DNA from: Apophysomyces variabilis
Taxonomy: Eukaryota > Mucoromycota > Mucoromycetes > Mucorales > Mucoraceae
Length of the DNA: 64,000 nt
Assembly: GCA_002749535.1 (NCBI GenBank)
Contig: MZZL01000138.1
Span: forward strand, 186,001 to 250,000
Reading direction: 5' to 3'
Position numbers and translations under genes: made by a program. The number at the start of each line of letters is the position of its first letter. Position 1 is the stretch's first letter. Under the pieces are notes generated by a model that was not told the origin of the DNA, made no database searches, and was given only the letters and a program-made list of their open reading frames with translations. Of the stretch, positions 22,968 to 35,686 are shown piece by piece.

Positions 22968-24019
22968 GACAATATAACAAAAGAGAAAGGGGTTAAAAAA
23001 AAGAGGAAAGTAGCAAGATGGAAAAAAAAAAAAGGAAAAATGGATTATTATCTTACGGTATACAACAAAGGGGAGGGGGGAAAGGAGAGGAGAAGAAAAA
23101 GAAGAAGAAGAAAGAGAAAGAGGTGATTGTTAAAGCGGAAAGAGGAGGAAGAAAAAAAATAGGTTTATTTTTTGCAGGCGAGGGCAGTTTATCAACTGTT
23201 TCTCTGTTCTCTGTCGGTCTCTCTTTCACGCACACAGAGCAGACGAAAATTCACTCTCTTTTCTGTCTTGTTGTTTAAATTACCTGAGGAAACTAAGACG
23301 GATTCATCGGGTTGTCCGGGGCAACTGAATTGTGCCACCTTGCCTTGCCAAATCTAACGTAGAAACTCGTGGCAAAATCTAAAATAATCCAAAAGCGATC
23401 GTCAATCCTTTAGTTTGGCCCCCTCTGTCTCTGTCTGTCCCTTCCCCTTGAAACGTAACAATACAAAAACGAAACAAGAAAACACCTTTTCCTTCGTTGT
23501 TTCTTTTGCTTTTCACCGAGCGGAGTAGGCGCCCTTTCGAATGCTTACATTCCCGAATCAATTATTCGCCGTTTTTCTCTCAGCCCCCGAAAACCTTATA
23601 AAAGGATAAGAATGATATAGCAATGATGTTGTTTTTAACTTCCATGTGTTTCTTATAATCATTGCGTATCATGCACACAACACCGAGGCGTGTGCGTGTA
23701 ACTTTCTGTTTAAATCCCAGCTGTAATATTCGATGGTTGCAAGAGGTTTATTGATAAATCAAACAAGGTTACCTTACACGTGAGAAAATAGACATGAATA
23801 AGATAATCTTATTGTTTGAAAAACAATGGCAAAGCAGAGCGGTTTCACATAGTAGAAATAGGATAGAATACAGCGAGAAGCGGTTCTAATGGTCTTGCCG
23901 AAACACTGTTCAACAAAGAAAGGGATTACTCGGACCGTTTTTATTTGGATGACAAGCCTTGTGTGTACCATGAAAGGGTATTGTCGTTACGATGATCGTG
24001 CCCAAGTGATACATTGATT
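22968..24019. other. Intergenic region with a purine-rich block
   Basis: From 22980 to 23160 the + strand is almost entirely A and G (AAG and GGA repeats), continuing into a CT-rich part near 23200-23240. This is probably promoter and 5' UTR of the palmitoyltransferase. No gene is seen in 23250-24019. Confidence 0.45.
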
Positions 24020-27000
24020 TTATGAAGCCAGTTCTAAAATCAAATGATACTCTGGGATTTCTTCAAGCTCGGCTTCGCTTAATTTGCTGCCTTTGGTAAT
24101 GGCGTCCAATGCCAGTTGGACTGTTTCTTCCTCTGACTGCCCATCCATCCATTTCATATATTCTCGCCGAGAAAGGTCGTACACTGTACCAGGCAATGAC
24201 AGTGGCTTAGATGAAGATTGTGAACGCACAACAAGATGATGAATAAGGATAATCTTAGGAAGATCGGACGTATGGTGAGCGGCTGTCAATTGAGCCGAAT
24301 CGAGGAAGAGTAAGGGTCTATACGCCAGAAAAAGGAAACACATCAATCGAGTGGTTATCATTCAAACACCTCGTGTTACCTAAATGCTCGAAGTGCTTTG
24401 TATTCCTTCCCAAGGTCCTCCATTTTGGCTTCATACTCGCTCATAAACTGGCTAAGAGTAAACTCCAATTCGGCCATATCCCCCGCCAGCTTTAATTTGC
24501 CCGCCTCACTTAATGGCCGCACGATGCTCGCCTGAAAAAGGAAGATGTGCAGGATGCTCTTGCCAATCAACCGCACCCTAAAAAAGGTTACCGTTACCTT
24601 TCCAAGTCAATACGCGCTATCCATGAGCAACTTAAAAGACACAAACCATGCTCGTGGCTCGGTGCCGCAGGAAAGCCGGGAAAATACGTGTGTGTGGTAA
24701 TATCGAACGTGCTTGGCAAGCTCTTTGGTGTAGCCGCTCGTCGATCCATCGTTTTCAGGATCAAAACCGCGGGACACCTTGCCTGAGAAATCTTCCTGGT
24801 GTATTCTGAGCAAAACACGTTCTGCGTCGTTTTGAACCGATTTGACCAACTTTTCACCTATGGCCAGCATCAATCGACGGCAATCCTATTATGATTACGA
24901 CGTATGGTCAGCATTCACCATCTATGCATCACATCGTTTCCCATACTACCAACCTCTGCCCCTTGCTTTACAATATCAACCGTTTTTTCGGGATACTCTT
25001 CCAATATCTTCCAGACAGATTGGTGCATATAGTATAAGAGATTGGCCAGCTCTATGTTCATATTCAACGAAACAGATATACTATTGTTAGGCATGGCACT
25101 ATAGATCGCCTGTTCTGATGTAGGAAGTAAGCCTTCGCATTTGACACAAAACATATTGAGGGTTTTGACAGCATTTTTGGCCACTGCCTGCAAAAGATGT
25201 GGTTCAAATGCAGCCATTCCTAACTCACTGAGTTCTGTTAGCAAAGGAAATACTTTGTTGCTACGGTAGCCGATCAACGTACTTTCCGATGACTCGTGTC
25301 ACGTTCAAGACACTGGTGCGACCTGGAACAGTGCGAGACAACCCGCCATGAGCGGGAAATGCCGCATTGACCGTATCATACATGCGTGTCAAAGACCGTG
25401 CTAGAAACCCACTTTCAAAAGTACCGAAACTTCGCAGCATAATCACGTATTCAGGACTATTCATAATACAAAAATGAATTGCAATAAACTTGAACGTCGG
25501 CTTACCTTTGTGTATAATCCGACAAGGTACCATTATGCACGCCAACACGAGCAAAGAATTCATGCAGCAGACGCAACAATTTCGGATAATCACCCACAAA
25601 CGTGTTTTGCAAGAAGGTGGATACTATTCAGTTGAACTTAAACACTAACCTAAATTCCACTATGGTTTCTTACCTTTAGTTGCTTCCTTCAATTCTTTTT
25701 CGAAACTGCTGGATAAAATACGCCAAAAATGACTAATAAGATTGGTATCATCCAAAGCCTTTTTCAAAGACAATAAGATAACTCCATTAGTGAGATTTGC
25801 GGGCTATTTACTATACTCACTTACTTTAGCAACTTCCTCTGAAAAAGAGGCATGTGTAAAAGAATCTTTCTTAATTTCTAACACCTTCTCCAAACTGTAA
25901 ATCTAGCGGCCATACTTTCAGTTATTTCCATGTGAGAGTAATTTCTATCACATACTTTTGCACAGCAATCACTCATCGCTTTCATCAACTGCTCCATACG
26001 ACCCCAGACTGCCTGAGCTAATACTTGTTGATTACCAAACGCGGGCTCGTTGTTTGTTCGTCGCACAGCAGGTCCCGAAGTAGCACCTGTGCCTTTTTTT
26101 TTTTTTACGAAGTTTGAGTCAAACTCTGCCATTTGAGATTGGTACCATCCTACCTCTGATCTCCTTCTGCAAAGATTGCATATCTACCACATGTTTGATT
26201 TCATTCACTAGACTATCCAACATCTTCGTTGTCAATTCATGCACCCGCTCGCCCATTTCCTTCATATTATGAAAAACTTGCAGACCGGCTGCCATTTTAG
26301 CTTGATTCTGGTTTTCCACACCTTCTGTTAGCAAGCGATTGGCTTCTTCATCGATCCGTTGACGGCTCTTTTGTATTAATGGCGCTTCACTTTCAACTAG
26401 ATCAATGCCTTCCAAGTCTGGTTCCGTCATAATCGTTTCTATATATAGGAGAATAGAAGCGAAATTAACATGGAGCCAACAGAATAGCTATAGGTAGACC
26501 GTGCGCACCCAATTCATGAACCGTTAATGCAGCTGCTGCAATATCTCGCTCAGCTACATTTAATTTGCCTTCCTGCAATGGAAGTTGCGTTTGTAATCGA
26601 CGGGTCAGCAAAAGGTACCTATGTAGCCGACGCAAAATATCCGAAGTTGCTTGGAAGTTTTCGAGCTGAATAGCGTAGGTCTGCAGTTGATTGTAAGGAT
26701 CTCGGATCTTACTCGCCAGGCTATATGATAACAGATTAAGACATCTGACAGGATAAAGATAGTGTCACAACTGTAAATTTACTTTTGAAGAGAACCATTC
26801 AGTTCCACTATATTAGATTGCACCGTCGATAGCACCACCTCAAGTTCTTGGATACCCCTCACTTGTCCTAAAAGTGATTCGTAGTTGTTTGTCACCTACC
26901 CCCCCCTTTTTTTAGCAAAAAGAAATCCGAGCGTTTGGACTAATGATATACCTCTCTTTGTATTTGTTTGTTCAAACTGTCAATACTAAATGAAAGTTTG

Positions 27001-27217
27001 GATAGCGCAGTAGTGACATCGCTATGGTCGCCTGTGCCTGATTCGTTGACAATGCTGTTCGCATAGCTATTAGCGTCGAAGTCATCCGACAAAAACGTGT
27101 CATATTCTGTATGAGAGATGTAGCCAACTGTTTCAATACGAATCCCGGTCATTGTGCATTTAACTTACCAATGTGGGCATCGGCTTCCCGTAACGCGTAC
27201 GTGGTGTCAACCGACAT
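24020..27217 (-). CDS. COG5: Conserved oligomeric Golgi complex subunit 5 (COG5)
   Basis: Fourteen exons rebuilt in phase: 27217-27169, 27127-26952, 26895-26783, 26720-26509, 26438-26154, 26125-25956, 25902-25825, 25758-25674, 25623-25506, 25456-25283, 25227-24954, 24885-24647, 24577-24380, 24317-24020. The product is 822 residues, close to animal COG5. Matches include the N-terminal YDTFLSDDFDANSYANSIV, LLTEGVENQNQAKMAAGLQV, SFGTFESGFLARSLTRMYD, the region LIGKSILHIFLFQASIVRPL, and LPGTVYDLSRREYMKW. COG5 belongs to lobe B of the eight-subunit tether that captures vesicles recycling within the Golgi. An alternative ATG at 27152 lies in intron 1 and also keeps frame (814 residues). The donor of intron 11 is GTTGGT, weaker than the others. 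Confidence 0.92.
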
Positions 27218-28247
27218 CGGGTCAAACGCAGAATTCGCTGAGCAGCACAATACCGCAATTCCCGACAGTGGTGAAAGCTGATCTTTCGAAGACTGTTGTT
27301 TCCGATTTTGGGATAACGTGCTAAACCCCACCCTACCGAAGGATCAAAGATGCACAAACTGGGCATTTGGCAGCTGAAGGGTATAAGTTTAATTTACCCT
27401 TTTAATATCGCGATAACTGGAGCATTTAGCTATGCGTGTAAAACCGTCAAAATTGCATAGAGAAAGTTTACACCCTGTAATTAATAGAGCAGCTGCGAGA
27501 GATATGACTCACTGCCCTTTCATTAGCATATAGATATATCATAGGCTAAATGGAAATAGTCAGAGAACATTTGTACGTCCCATATCAGCTTGTACTAAGT
27601 GATCGTCATTACGTAACTTCAGAAACATAGATTACCATTGCCTGTGTGGTTGCATTTAACAATTTCCTACCGTTGGCCGGAAAGGTGTCTAAACGAACCG
27701 ATGATGTACTTTAATAATAAATTAGCTTATGTAAATAAATTTGATTTTCTGACATCCTCAGCAGCTAAATGGCCAATGATACTATTGATACGGAAACGTT
27801 TAGTAGTGTGTAATTACTTTCCGTTTAAGAAAACTTGTTATGTTGGGAGGATTCTGCTATTTTTTGCTGGGTTTATTATGAATGCGCTTGCGATTTTTAT
27901 GTATATATTGATTACTGGACGTGTAATTCAATGTTCAGGTGGCCGTTTCATGGCAGCAATGGATATAATCCACGTCTAGGCTCAGTCATTCCACAGTGCA
28001 TTCTTTGTACCTTTAGTGTTCGGTGGTATTGGCGTTCTATGTATTCTCCTTACCAAAAAAAATCCGCTTTGGGAAAAATTGAGCAACTGTCAAACAGATG
28101 TCACGGATAAATGAGGGTTATCATTGTCCAGCGTCATATCTACGTCTTTTGAGTATTTCTGGTACATTTTAATACTACAATCTCATTTTAAGTTTGAATT
28201 GATTAAAACTTTTTATTCCTGCCGAAAGGAATATGGGGGTTATATGA
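27218..28247. other. Intergenic region
   Basis: No supported gene. A 113-codon + strand frame at 27638-27979 encodes a hydrophobic, AT-driven peptide without a recognisable motif and is not counted. The minus strand just upstream of COG5 (27218-27370) is open but shows no similarity. Confidence 0.4.
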
Positions 28248-30593
28248 TTAGACGTTAAAGTTACATACGACAGCGTATTTTTTGTCCATAATGACAGCTT
28301 CAACGCGCAGTTCCACTTCGCCAAAGTACATCTAAGCAAATGATGAGATCCTGCAATCCCTTGTTCCGAAAACCTACATGAATAGTCAGTTCAACCTGAT
28401 CTCCTGGTCGAACACCTGGTAGTTCACGCATGGGTATCTCAAAATCAAACACTTTTCTAACGCCATCTTGCAAAGTGTATCGGGGTTCCTCTTCTGTACT
28501 AGCTGCAAAGAAAGTACAAATGGTATTGCGTGGGTAAAATGCCATATATTTCTTAGTGATGCAGCTGTCGATGTCTGCACCAAAATGTATCCAAAGTCAG
28601 CACTTCGAATATGCAGTGCTCTATTTTACCTAGTGGCTCTCCTCGACGAACAAAAACAGAAAAGCGGTTATCACAGCGAATACTTCCGTCAGGTTTAATG
28701 ATCTTGAACTCTGGTGGATCAACGCCCTCTTCAAATGTGTGGGTTATGTCTATACCGTACCAGTATCTTGGAACACGTGTCGTAACCTTCCTAGGATTCA
28801 TGCCAAAATAGACCGCACCGCGCGACACAGCGAGTTCTAAATAAGGATGCGAAATATCATTACGACTTGCGTTTAGCTCAAAAGTCAGTTACCAGCACGG
28901 TGTGGTGTGATAACTTTAATGCCTTCTGCCTTAAATTCTTCACTGACTCGGTGATATAAGTAGTGAGAAGAACCAAAACCGCCAACCATGAAAATAGCTT
29001 TCAGATTCGTGGTTTGTTGCTTCTGCTTGTGGATACAACCAATCACATCCTGTATTACGGGCTCAAACACTTTTTCCTTCAATTCTTCAACGGATAATGC
29101 CAGATTTCCTTCAAACAATCCAATGGATGCATCTGTTTGCTCGACCAAACCGAGACTCATTGGAACTGAGAGAAACATCTCTTCCGTACCATCAAACCTT
29201 GGCTTTGTATCCTCTGTACAAACTCGGTTAGAAAGCAACAAAAAAGTTACAGGATATACCTATAAAATGTTGCATCATGGTTTCCATAGCGGCTGGTGGA
29301 ATCTCATTGACAACTTTACGCAGCTTGGCTTTCAATAGTTTTCTCATATTTTTGTCCAGAAATGCTGATCCACAAGATTTACCCATTCCTTTGGTACTCT
29401 CTCGAAACTGACGATTCCCACTCAGGTCCTGCTTAACGTTAAATACGATCAAGTCGACAGTACCGCCTATATTTGCAATAAGGCATTATAAGGTAATGTA
29501 GAATGAGAAGAAAAAGTACCTCCGGCATCACAGATCATGAATTCGTCTCCGCTTTCCATGTTAAACTGCTCGCAAGTCTTCTCACAATAGATCGCCGCGG
29601 CTTCAGGCTCCGATATCAACATTAATCGGTCATGGTGGTCATCTGCACTAATAATGCCTGCCAAAATGGCTGCATCTCGCATTGCTTGCTTAGCCTTGTC
29701 GGACCACATTGCAGGCACCTGTAATGCAATGGTTTGGTCATGCAAACTGAAAGACGTGTAGCCGGGAGATAGTTACGGTCAGACAGTAACGGTAACGGCC
29801 TTCGAACTGCTGAGCAAACCCTTTGCGCATTTCAGACAAGACGTGTTGATGGAATTCCCGCAAATAGTCTTGTTTTGATAACAAAATGTGAATTTCTGGC
29901 AAGTATAATGGTGCATTTTTCTACCTGCAATAATCTCAACTGGCTTAAATCCTTCAGGCAAAGAGCGTATGACACCATCTAGACTCTCATCAAGGTACAA
30001 TTTGTACTGCTGAAGAAATAGATAGTTGTGTTTACTGAGTCCTTTACTCCGCTCGATGCGTGCAGCATTGCCCCACATAGCCAAGGTCTGGCATGGTTCA
30101 AAAACACAGTGAAGTTTCAATTCATATGGACATGCAAGTGACGTTCTTTCGCTTTTTCCTTTTACCTTTGTATCATAATTGTATAACTATTAACAGGAAT
30201 CAGACTGAAGGTTTGATAATAATAATTAATAAACTTTTCTTACACTAAGAGTTGGTGCCTGCAAGTGCCAAAGATCAAGAAGTTATTTCAGACAATAATG
30301 GAAAAAGCTTTTGAGATACCTTTGGGTATCGGAGACCAGATTGCTTCGGCCTGCAGCTATGGTTAATACGTTCCTTGTCTACTTTACGAAGAACTTCACC
30401 ATGAGTGGATGTGAGAAATCTCACTTTCACCAGCAGCAGTAACAATGCCGTAAGCAGCCCCAGAATATGTAGTACCTTAATGAAGGTAGGAACCTACAGA
30501 TAAGCAGAAAGATCTTACGCGCAGCAAGCTCAATTTACCAAAGTCGATGCCTACAACAACTGGATAGTCTTGTAGACGGAATGTTGGGTCCAT
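28248..30593 (-). CDS. Hsp70-like (HSPA12-type) ATPase, paralogue 1, 13 exons
   Basis: Thirteen exons: 30593-30539, 30475-30400, 30350-30320, 30258-30244, 30186-30166, 30087-29925, 29868-29777, 29718-29520, 29466-29260, 29213-28893, 28836-28630, 28574-28378, 28331-28248, giving 555 residues. Actin-fold ATPase motifs are complete: phosphate 1 VVVGIDFGTTYSGAAYG, VPAMWSDKAKQAMRDAA, ISEPEAAAIYCE, phosphate 2 ICDAGGGTVDLIVF, and adenosine motif FMVGGFGSSHYLY. The C-terminal half is the divergent beta region of HSPA12-like proteins, not a canonical Hsp70 substrate domain, and there is no EEVD or signal sequence. This group is greatly expanded in Mucoromycota and its clients are unknown. Exons 3-5 are 31, 15 and 21 nt. 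The paralogue at 35687 has only five exons. Confidence 0.88.
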
Positions 30594-31391
30594 GAAGGGA
30601 AAAAAGGTCAAGAATTGTAACGTCTTACGGTGGCTTCTCGTTACATAGAGCAATCTGAGCCTCATTGCATGTGTAACCTACTGGTGATGCGCTCCACATG
30701 GCACGTGTGGATGGAACCATCGGACGGTATCAGAAACTTGCCAATCCCCAATATAAGTCTGGTATCACCACGTTGCTGAATAGTACCCTGACTTTGGTTT
30801 ATTTGTTGGTGAGTCATTTTCTAATAACTAAGCTGTGGTGATTGCTTGGCGCGTTCATACAAGTAAGCATACTGCAGAAATTAAGGTTGAAGTTTCCTTC
30901 AATGCTGTGAAATCAACATTGCAGGGTGTTTGCTTCATTAAAGGAATAATAAAGGAGAAACAGAGAGGGCAAATGTTTTATGCCATAAATCACTAAAATA
31001 TGTCCATACTTGTAACATGCGTCGCTGTAAGCTGAAAGGAGACCCGATGCAACAGTAAATGCTAAAGGAACCATCAAAACTCTTCATCAGCGGGAATTGA
31101 AAAAGGGCGTACATGGTTGCACTCCTTTTCGGCCAACACGAGCCGTTAAACCTGCAGAACACCCCTTATACCAAACCTTCACCTTGAACAACCGGAATTA
31201 CTGAGCTAGAGACTTTTTTTCTCTGGTTTCGTCAAGTATACATCTTAAGCTGATGAAGGAAGTTGTACCTCACGTTTCAGGGCCCGCATACTCCTCATCA
31301 AGGCAAGCTGGCTTTCTCTTTTCTCTGTTTATAATTAAACCTGAAGTCTATTAGAGATCTAGGTGTTGTGCTTGAAGAAAATGAGTCTACC
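30594..31391. other. Intergenic region between divergent Hsp70-like and RRM-PUF genes
   Basis: Shared upstream region of two divergent genes. On the minus strand, 30817-30662 encodes a 51-codon ORF (MTHQQINQSQGTIQQRG...) ending 68 nt before the Hsp70-like ATG; it may be an upstream ORF or part of another transcript. A T-rich tract at 31211-31330 precedes the RRM-PUF gene. Confidence 0.4.
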
Positions 31392-34300
31392 ATGACCTCA
31401 CCGCCAACGATGAGTTATGTCGGTCATTCACTGAACCCTCCCAGTGCCCTGAGCTTCCTGCGTCCAACACCTACAAAATCCACCACGGCCATCTCATCTT
31501 ACCAAAGTTCAATGGACGTCCCTTCTTCTATGCATTGTCATGTCTCCTTGCCGGCCATGCGCCGCAGTCGTGCTGGAACGATGCCATCGTTTGCTCCCAT
31601 TCCGGAAACCACTCCCCATCGTTCACATTCTAGTTTCTTGCTAACGCCATCCGCAGAATCTGGCAGGCACCGCTCCGGATCGCTGAACCTTCCTGCACCG
31701 AGCTTACAGCTATCAACTCCTGGAACGGCGTTCTCTTCACCATGGCCGAATACCGAATTAGGAAGGAACGCGTCGCCACGTTCCCCGTCGACTGAACAGC
31801 TATTACAGAACGACCATGATTTTTCCATTGCACGTACATTGCGATCGTTAGGATTAGAAGAAGAAAGTCGTAATACTGCCGAGAATAATGGACTATTCCA
31901 CCAACAAGCGCCTGCTGAATTTCATCTTGCTAGCCGATCTCTTCTTTCCGCGAATCGGAGTCGCTCTTATTCCGTCAATGCAACGGCAAGATACCAGGAA
32001 AACATCTCCGATAACAGCCGAACAAGAGCCAGCTCGGTTTCGAAAAGCTACGTTAGTCCACTTGAAGGATTTTCTAGGCAGCAGAACAGACCTAGAGCAT
32101 CGAGCATGGGAAGAATGGACGCAGCTCGTTCCTCTAAAAGTCCAATGATGATGTCAAGCCTATGGCAAATGCAAAGGTCATCTCCATTAGCTCTCAGGGA
32201 GGAGGAGTTTGAGGATCACAGTGGATCACAGACGCCTCAGACGGATTCTGGTCTGCCTCTTTCCTTAGGTGATTCAGAGCTATTGGCAAACATGCTTCAG
32301 AAACAGGGAAGGGAGACTAGTAAGACAGAATCTGTTACCAATAGCAATGGTTTGGTCGAGGTAAGGACCATTTCACAAAACAAAGTCCGTTATTTGCTAA
32401 GTCAAACCCTGCATCAGCCCTATCTTCACTTTAGTCAATCCACTCCAACATTCCGAGATCGACAAGTTACCATAACTGCATCAACCAGCTCCACCACACA
32501 GGCTGCCACTAGATCTCTATGGATTGGCAATATTGATGCTTCGGTTACGGTCGAGATTATGACACAGATGTTCTCAGCGTTCGGACCTATTGAAAGTGTT
32601 CGTTTACTGCTTGAGAAGGAGTGTGCCTTTGTGAACTATTTCCACGTAGAAGACGCTGTACGTGCAAAGGAAGAAGTTCTCGGTCGACTTGGAGGAAAAG
32701 TTGGTAATTGTATTGTTCGTATTGGATATGGAAAAGCAGATGCAGCGGTTCCAGAAGCAAACGCATCACAGCCAACGCGTGCTCTTTGTAAGTCCAATAT
32801 CACTTAAATGACTCGTACTTAATTAAACCATATTCAGGGCTAGGAAATATTCCTAGTAGCGCAAGTCTTTCAGTGCTGCAGCGCATTTTTTCTTCGTTTG
32901 GCACCATTGAATCGGTCAGAATTCTATCTCACAAGAACTGCGCCTTTATTAATTTCGAATACGTTGAGTCTGCTTCCGCAGCCCGGGACGCATTGTTACG
33001 AAATGATATTTCCACCCAAGGGTTCGCTGGCGTCAGAGTAGGTTTTGCTAAAGTGCCCCCAGCCAAGTCTTCCCAATCCGCGGAGGTCCAAACAAGCTCC
33101 TCAAAGTTACGTCAAGCAGACAAAGAAATAGATTTCAACAACCAGGACTCTTGGTTCACTGACCTTTGGCATATCATGAAAGAATTTGATGCTGATGATG
33201 ATGCAAAAGAGTTGATCCGAGGTATGTACCTTAACTGCTCAAGTCATTTCTGTCTTGTTCTGACATTATGCATATGATAAGGTCTTCAGGCATCGTCTGG
33301 CTATTTTCAAACTATACCACCTGTACCTGAACTTGGTGTTAACCGCAAGCTGGATGCTGGTCGTCTACGAGATATGCGCAAAAGATTGGATAACGCTAAT
33401 TTGGACGGGAAAGAAGCAGACTCGGTGGCTATAGATTGTATGGAAGAAATTGCTGAACTCAGTAGTGGTAAATCTTAGGAAGAAAAAACATCATAACACA
33501 TCGAGACTAATATAAGCGAACTAGATTATATCGGGAACACAGTAGTTCAACGTCTGTTCGAAAAATGCAGCGAATCTATAAAAATGGACATGTTAAAAAG
33601 AATTGCACCACATCTTGCAGCCATTAGTATCCATAAAAATGGCACATGGGCATCTCAAAAAATAATCGACACAGTTAATTCACCTGACCAGGTAAGGGCT
33701 TCATATGGTGCGTATGGCCGAGAGGACGTTAACAATTTGGACAGATTAGAGTTATTGCCGAACATCTGCGGCCCTATGTGCCTTCGCTTCTTCTAGATCA
33801 GTTCGGGAATTATGCAGTGCAATGTTGTCTCAGACTGGGTGACACTAATAACCAATTTATATTTGATTCTATGGTATTGGAATTACTGAGTATTTCGCAA
33901 GGAAGATTTGGAGCCAGGGCTATGCGAGGAACATTGGAGAGTCAGTATGTCACATCGAACCAAAAGGTAAGATAGAGAATGAAAATATATATCAACGTAT
34001 TTAATGATGGCTTAAACGGTGTTTTAGAAACTTGTTGCCGCAGCATTGGCACAAAGTGCTCCGTCTCTAGCAACAAATGCAAATGGTGCGCTGCTGTTGT
34101 CTTGGTTAATCGACTCCAGTGATATCCAAAACCGGTTGCAAGTTGTCGCATATCGACTTGTTCCTCAACTGACACAACTCTGCACTCATAAACTGGGTTC
34201 ACAAATCATTTTTAAGCTTTTACATCAAACGGAAGACCTTCAAGCTCAGGAAATCATCTTTAACGATATGATGAACAATAACAAACTAGAGGATATCTTA

Positions 34301-34495
34301 TCGGACCAAGCTCGAGGCGTCACTTTAATTCAAAAAATTATCACCAGCAACATCGCCAGCGCTCATCGACAAGGACTGCAAGCAAAAGTACGCGAAATCC
34401 TCGAATCACTCAACGGCCCTGGACATAAGAAGCTGTTGGATGAATTAATTGACCTTGAGCGTAAAGCTCTGGCACAAACCGTAGATAACCCATGA
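31392..34495 (+). CDS. RNA-binding protein with two RRMs and Pumilio repeats (Jsn1/Puf2-like)
   Basis: Six exons (31392-32787, 32838-33221, 33282-33467, 33525-33691, 33745-33966, 34028-34495) give 940 residues. Residues 1-360 are Ser/Pro-rich and disordered. RRM1 at about 372-450 has RNP2 LWIGNID and RNP1-like CAFVNYFHVEDA. RRM2 at about 464-540 has LWLGNIP and CAFINFEYVESA. The intron between them splits the Trp of RRM2. From about 645 there are helical PUF repeats, with GNTVVQRLFEKC, KNGTWASQKIID, QFGNYAVQCCLR, GRFGARAMRG, NANGALLLSWL and KLGSQIIFKLL. RRM plus PUF is the plan of yeast Jsn1/Puf1 and Puf2, which bind 3' UTRs of membrane- and mitochondria-related mRNAs. The open frame extends upstream through GTG to 31368; the ATG at 31392 is the first in frame. 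The stop is 102 bp from that of pinin (convergent). Confidence 0.9.
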
Positions 34496-34597
34496 TACCC
34501 CTTGCCCGGTTTATACACCAGAATTGATGATCCTTAAGCGATGCTTGCAATATTTTGTCATATTCTCTTATCTTCTTTTTTAATTTAATGTGAAATT

Positions 34598-35528
34598 TCA
34601 TGTTGAACGACACACAAGGACACTTTCTTCCTTAACAGCATCTTCTTCTGTATCCTCCAATTCAGCTGGAGTTGTTGTCTCTGTCTCCTCCTTCAAAGTT
34701 TCTGTGTTCGCTTCTGCATCGCCTTTTACTTCTGCCGCTCCTTCTGCTTCTGCTTTTTCCTCTACTTCCGGCTCTGCCAATGCCTCTTTTGATCGTGCTT
34801 CTTTGCGCTCTTCATATAACTTCCTCTCTTTCTCTGCATTTTCTTTTTGCTCCGCTAATCGTTGTTCCATTTCAGGTGTTAACTTGTTGGGACGGTAATA
34901 TAACGCTGGTGTGCTCTCTGTTTTGAAAAAGTTGGCCAAATGCTGTTGTTGTTGTACACAAATAGCATCCTAAAGATCCCGTCATTGAGCAAACAATGAA
35001 ACCTAGCCTAAAGTATTTGTAGACCTACTCGTTTTTCCTCTGCCTCTCTCTGTCTTCTTCGTTTCAATGCAATATTTTGCTCCTCTTTTCTTTCTCTTTC
35101 AGCCTTTATCTTTTCGGCTAATTCTCTCTTTTCAACATCGAGTTTTTCCTGCAATTTATTCTGGATTTCTTGTCGCTTTTTTTCCTATTATGATTCGTTA
35201 AAAACGAGTTACTATTCAGGCGATGTGTATATTTACTGCTTCGCTCATTTGCTGACTGTCATCCTTGAACTTGTTTAGGGTTCCAAGTAGAACGCCAAAT
35301 AGACGCTGACCACGTTTCTTGCCATCTGCATTTAGAGTCAAGCGGGGTCGCTTGGGCTACAAAATGACGGTGCCGTCCATGTGAATATCCTCGCCTTCGT
35401 TATGGTCTTTCAATGTCTACCTCTTCTGTAGTAACGGCTGTCCCTTCATCTCTGTCCTGATCAATCGACCTTTTACGTGATGATGCAATGGTTGTTTGCG
35501 ATGGTACGACAATGCTGGATTTGACCAT
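34598..35528 (-). CDS. Pinin/SDK/memA-family splicing-associated protein
   Basis: Four exons (35528-35421, 35356-35237, 35184-35029, 34969-34598) give 251 residues. Exon 2 carries the family signature KRPRLTLNADGKKRGQRLFG followed by VLLGTLNKFKDD. Exon 3 is the charged coiled coil (EKKRQEIQNKLQEKLDVEKR...). Exon 4 has LANFFKTESTPALYYRPNKL, TPEMEQRLAEQKE and a Glu/Ala-rich tail. Pinin is a nuclear protein attached to the exon-junction/spliceosome machinery. It starts 158 bp from the ATG of the divergent Hsp70-like gene, so the two share one promoter region. Confidence 0.92.
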
Positions 35529-35686
35529 GTTTGACTGGAAAAGAACAGACACAGAATTGAGAGCCCACACACTTTGGCAGCGCATTTTTTGCAAAGCACT
35601 TGACAGTCACATCGACTTAAAAAGGCCTTTCGGAAGCCCTCGGCTTTGTAAAAAAGGTACAAACCTTTTATCCTGCTACCCGATCA

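Noticed and set aside
27638..27979. 113-codon hydrophobic + strand ORF
   Set aside because: No recognisable family and no promoter or splice context; probably chance in AT-rich sequence.
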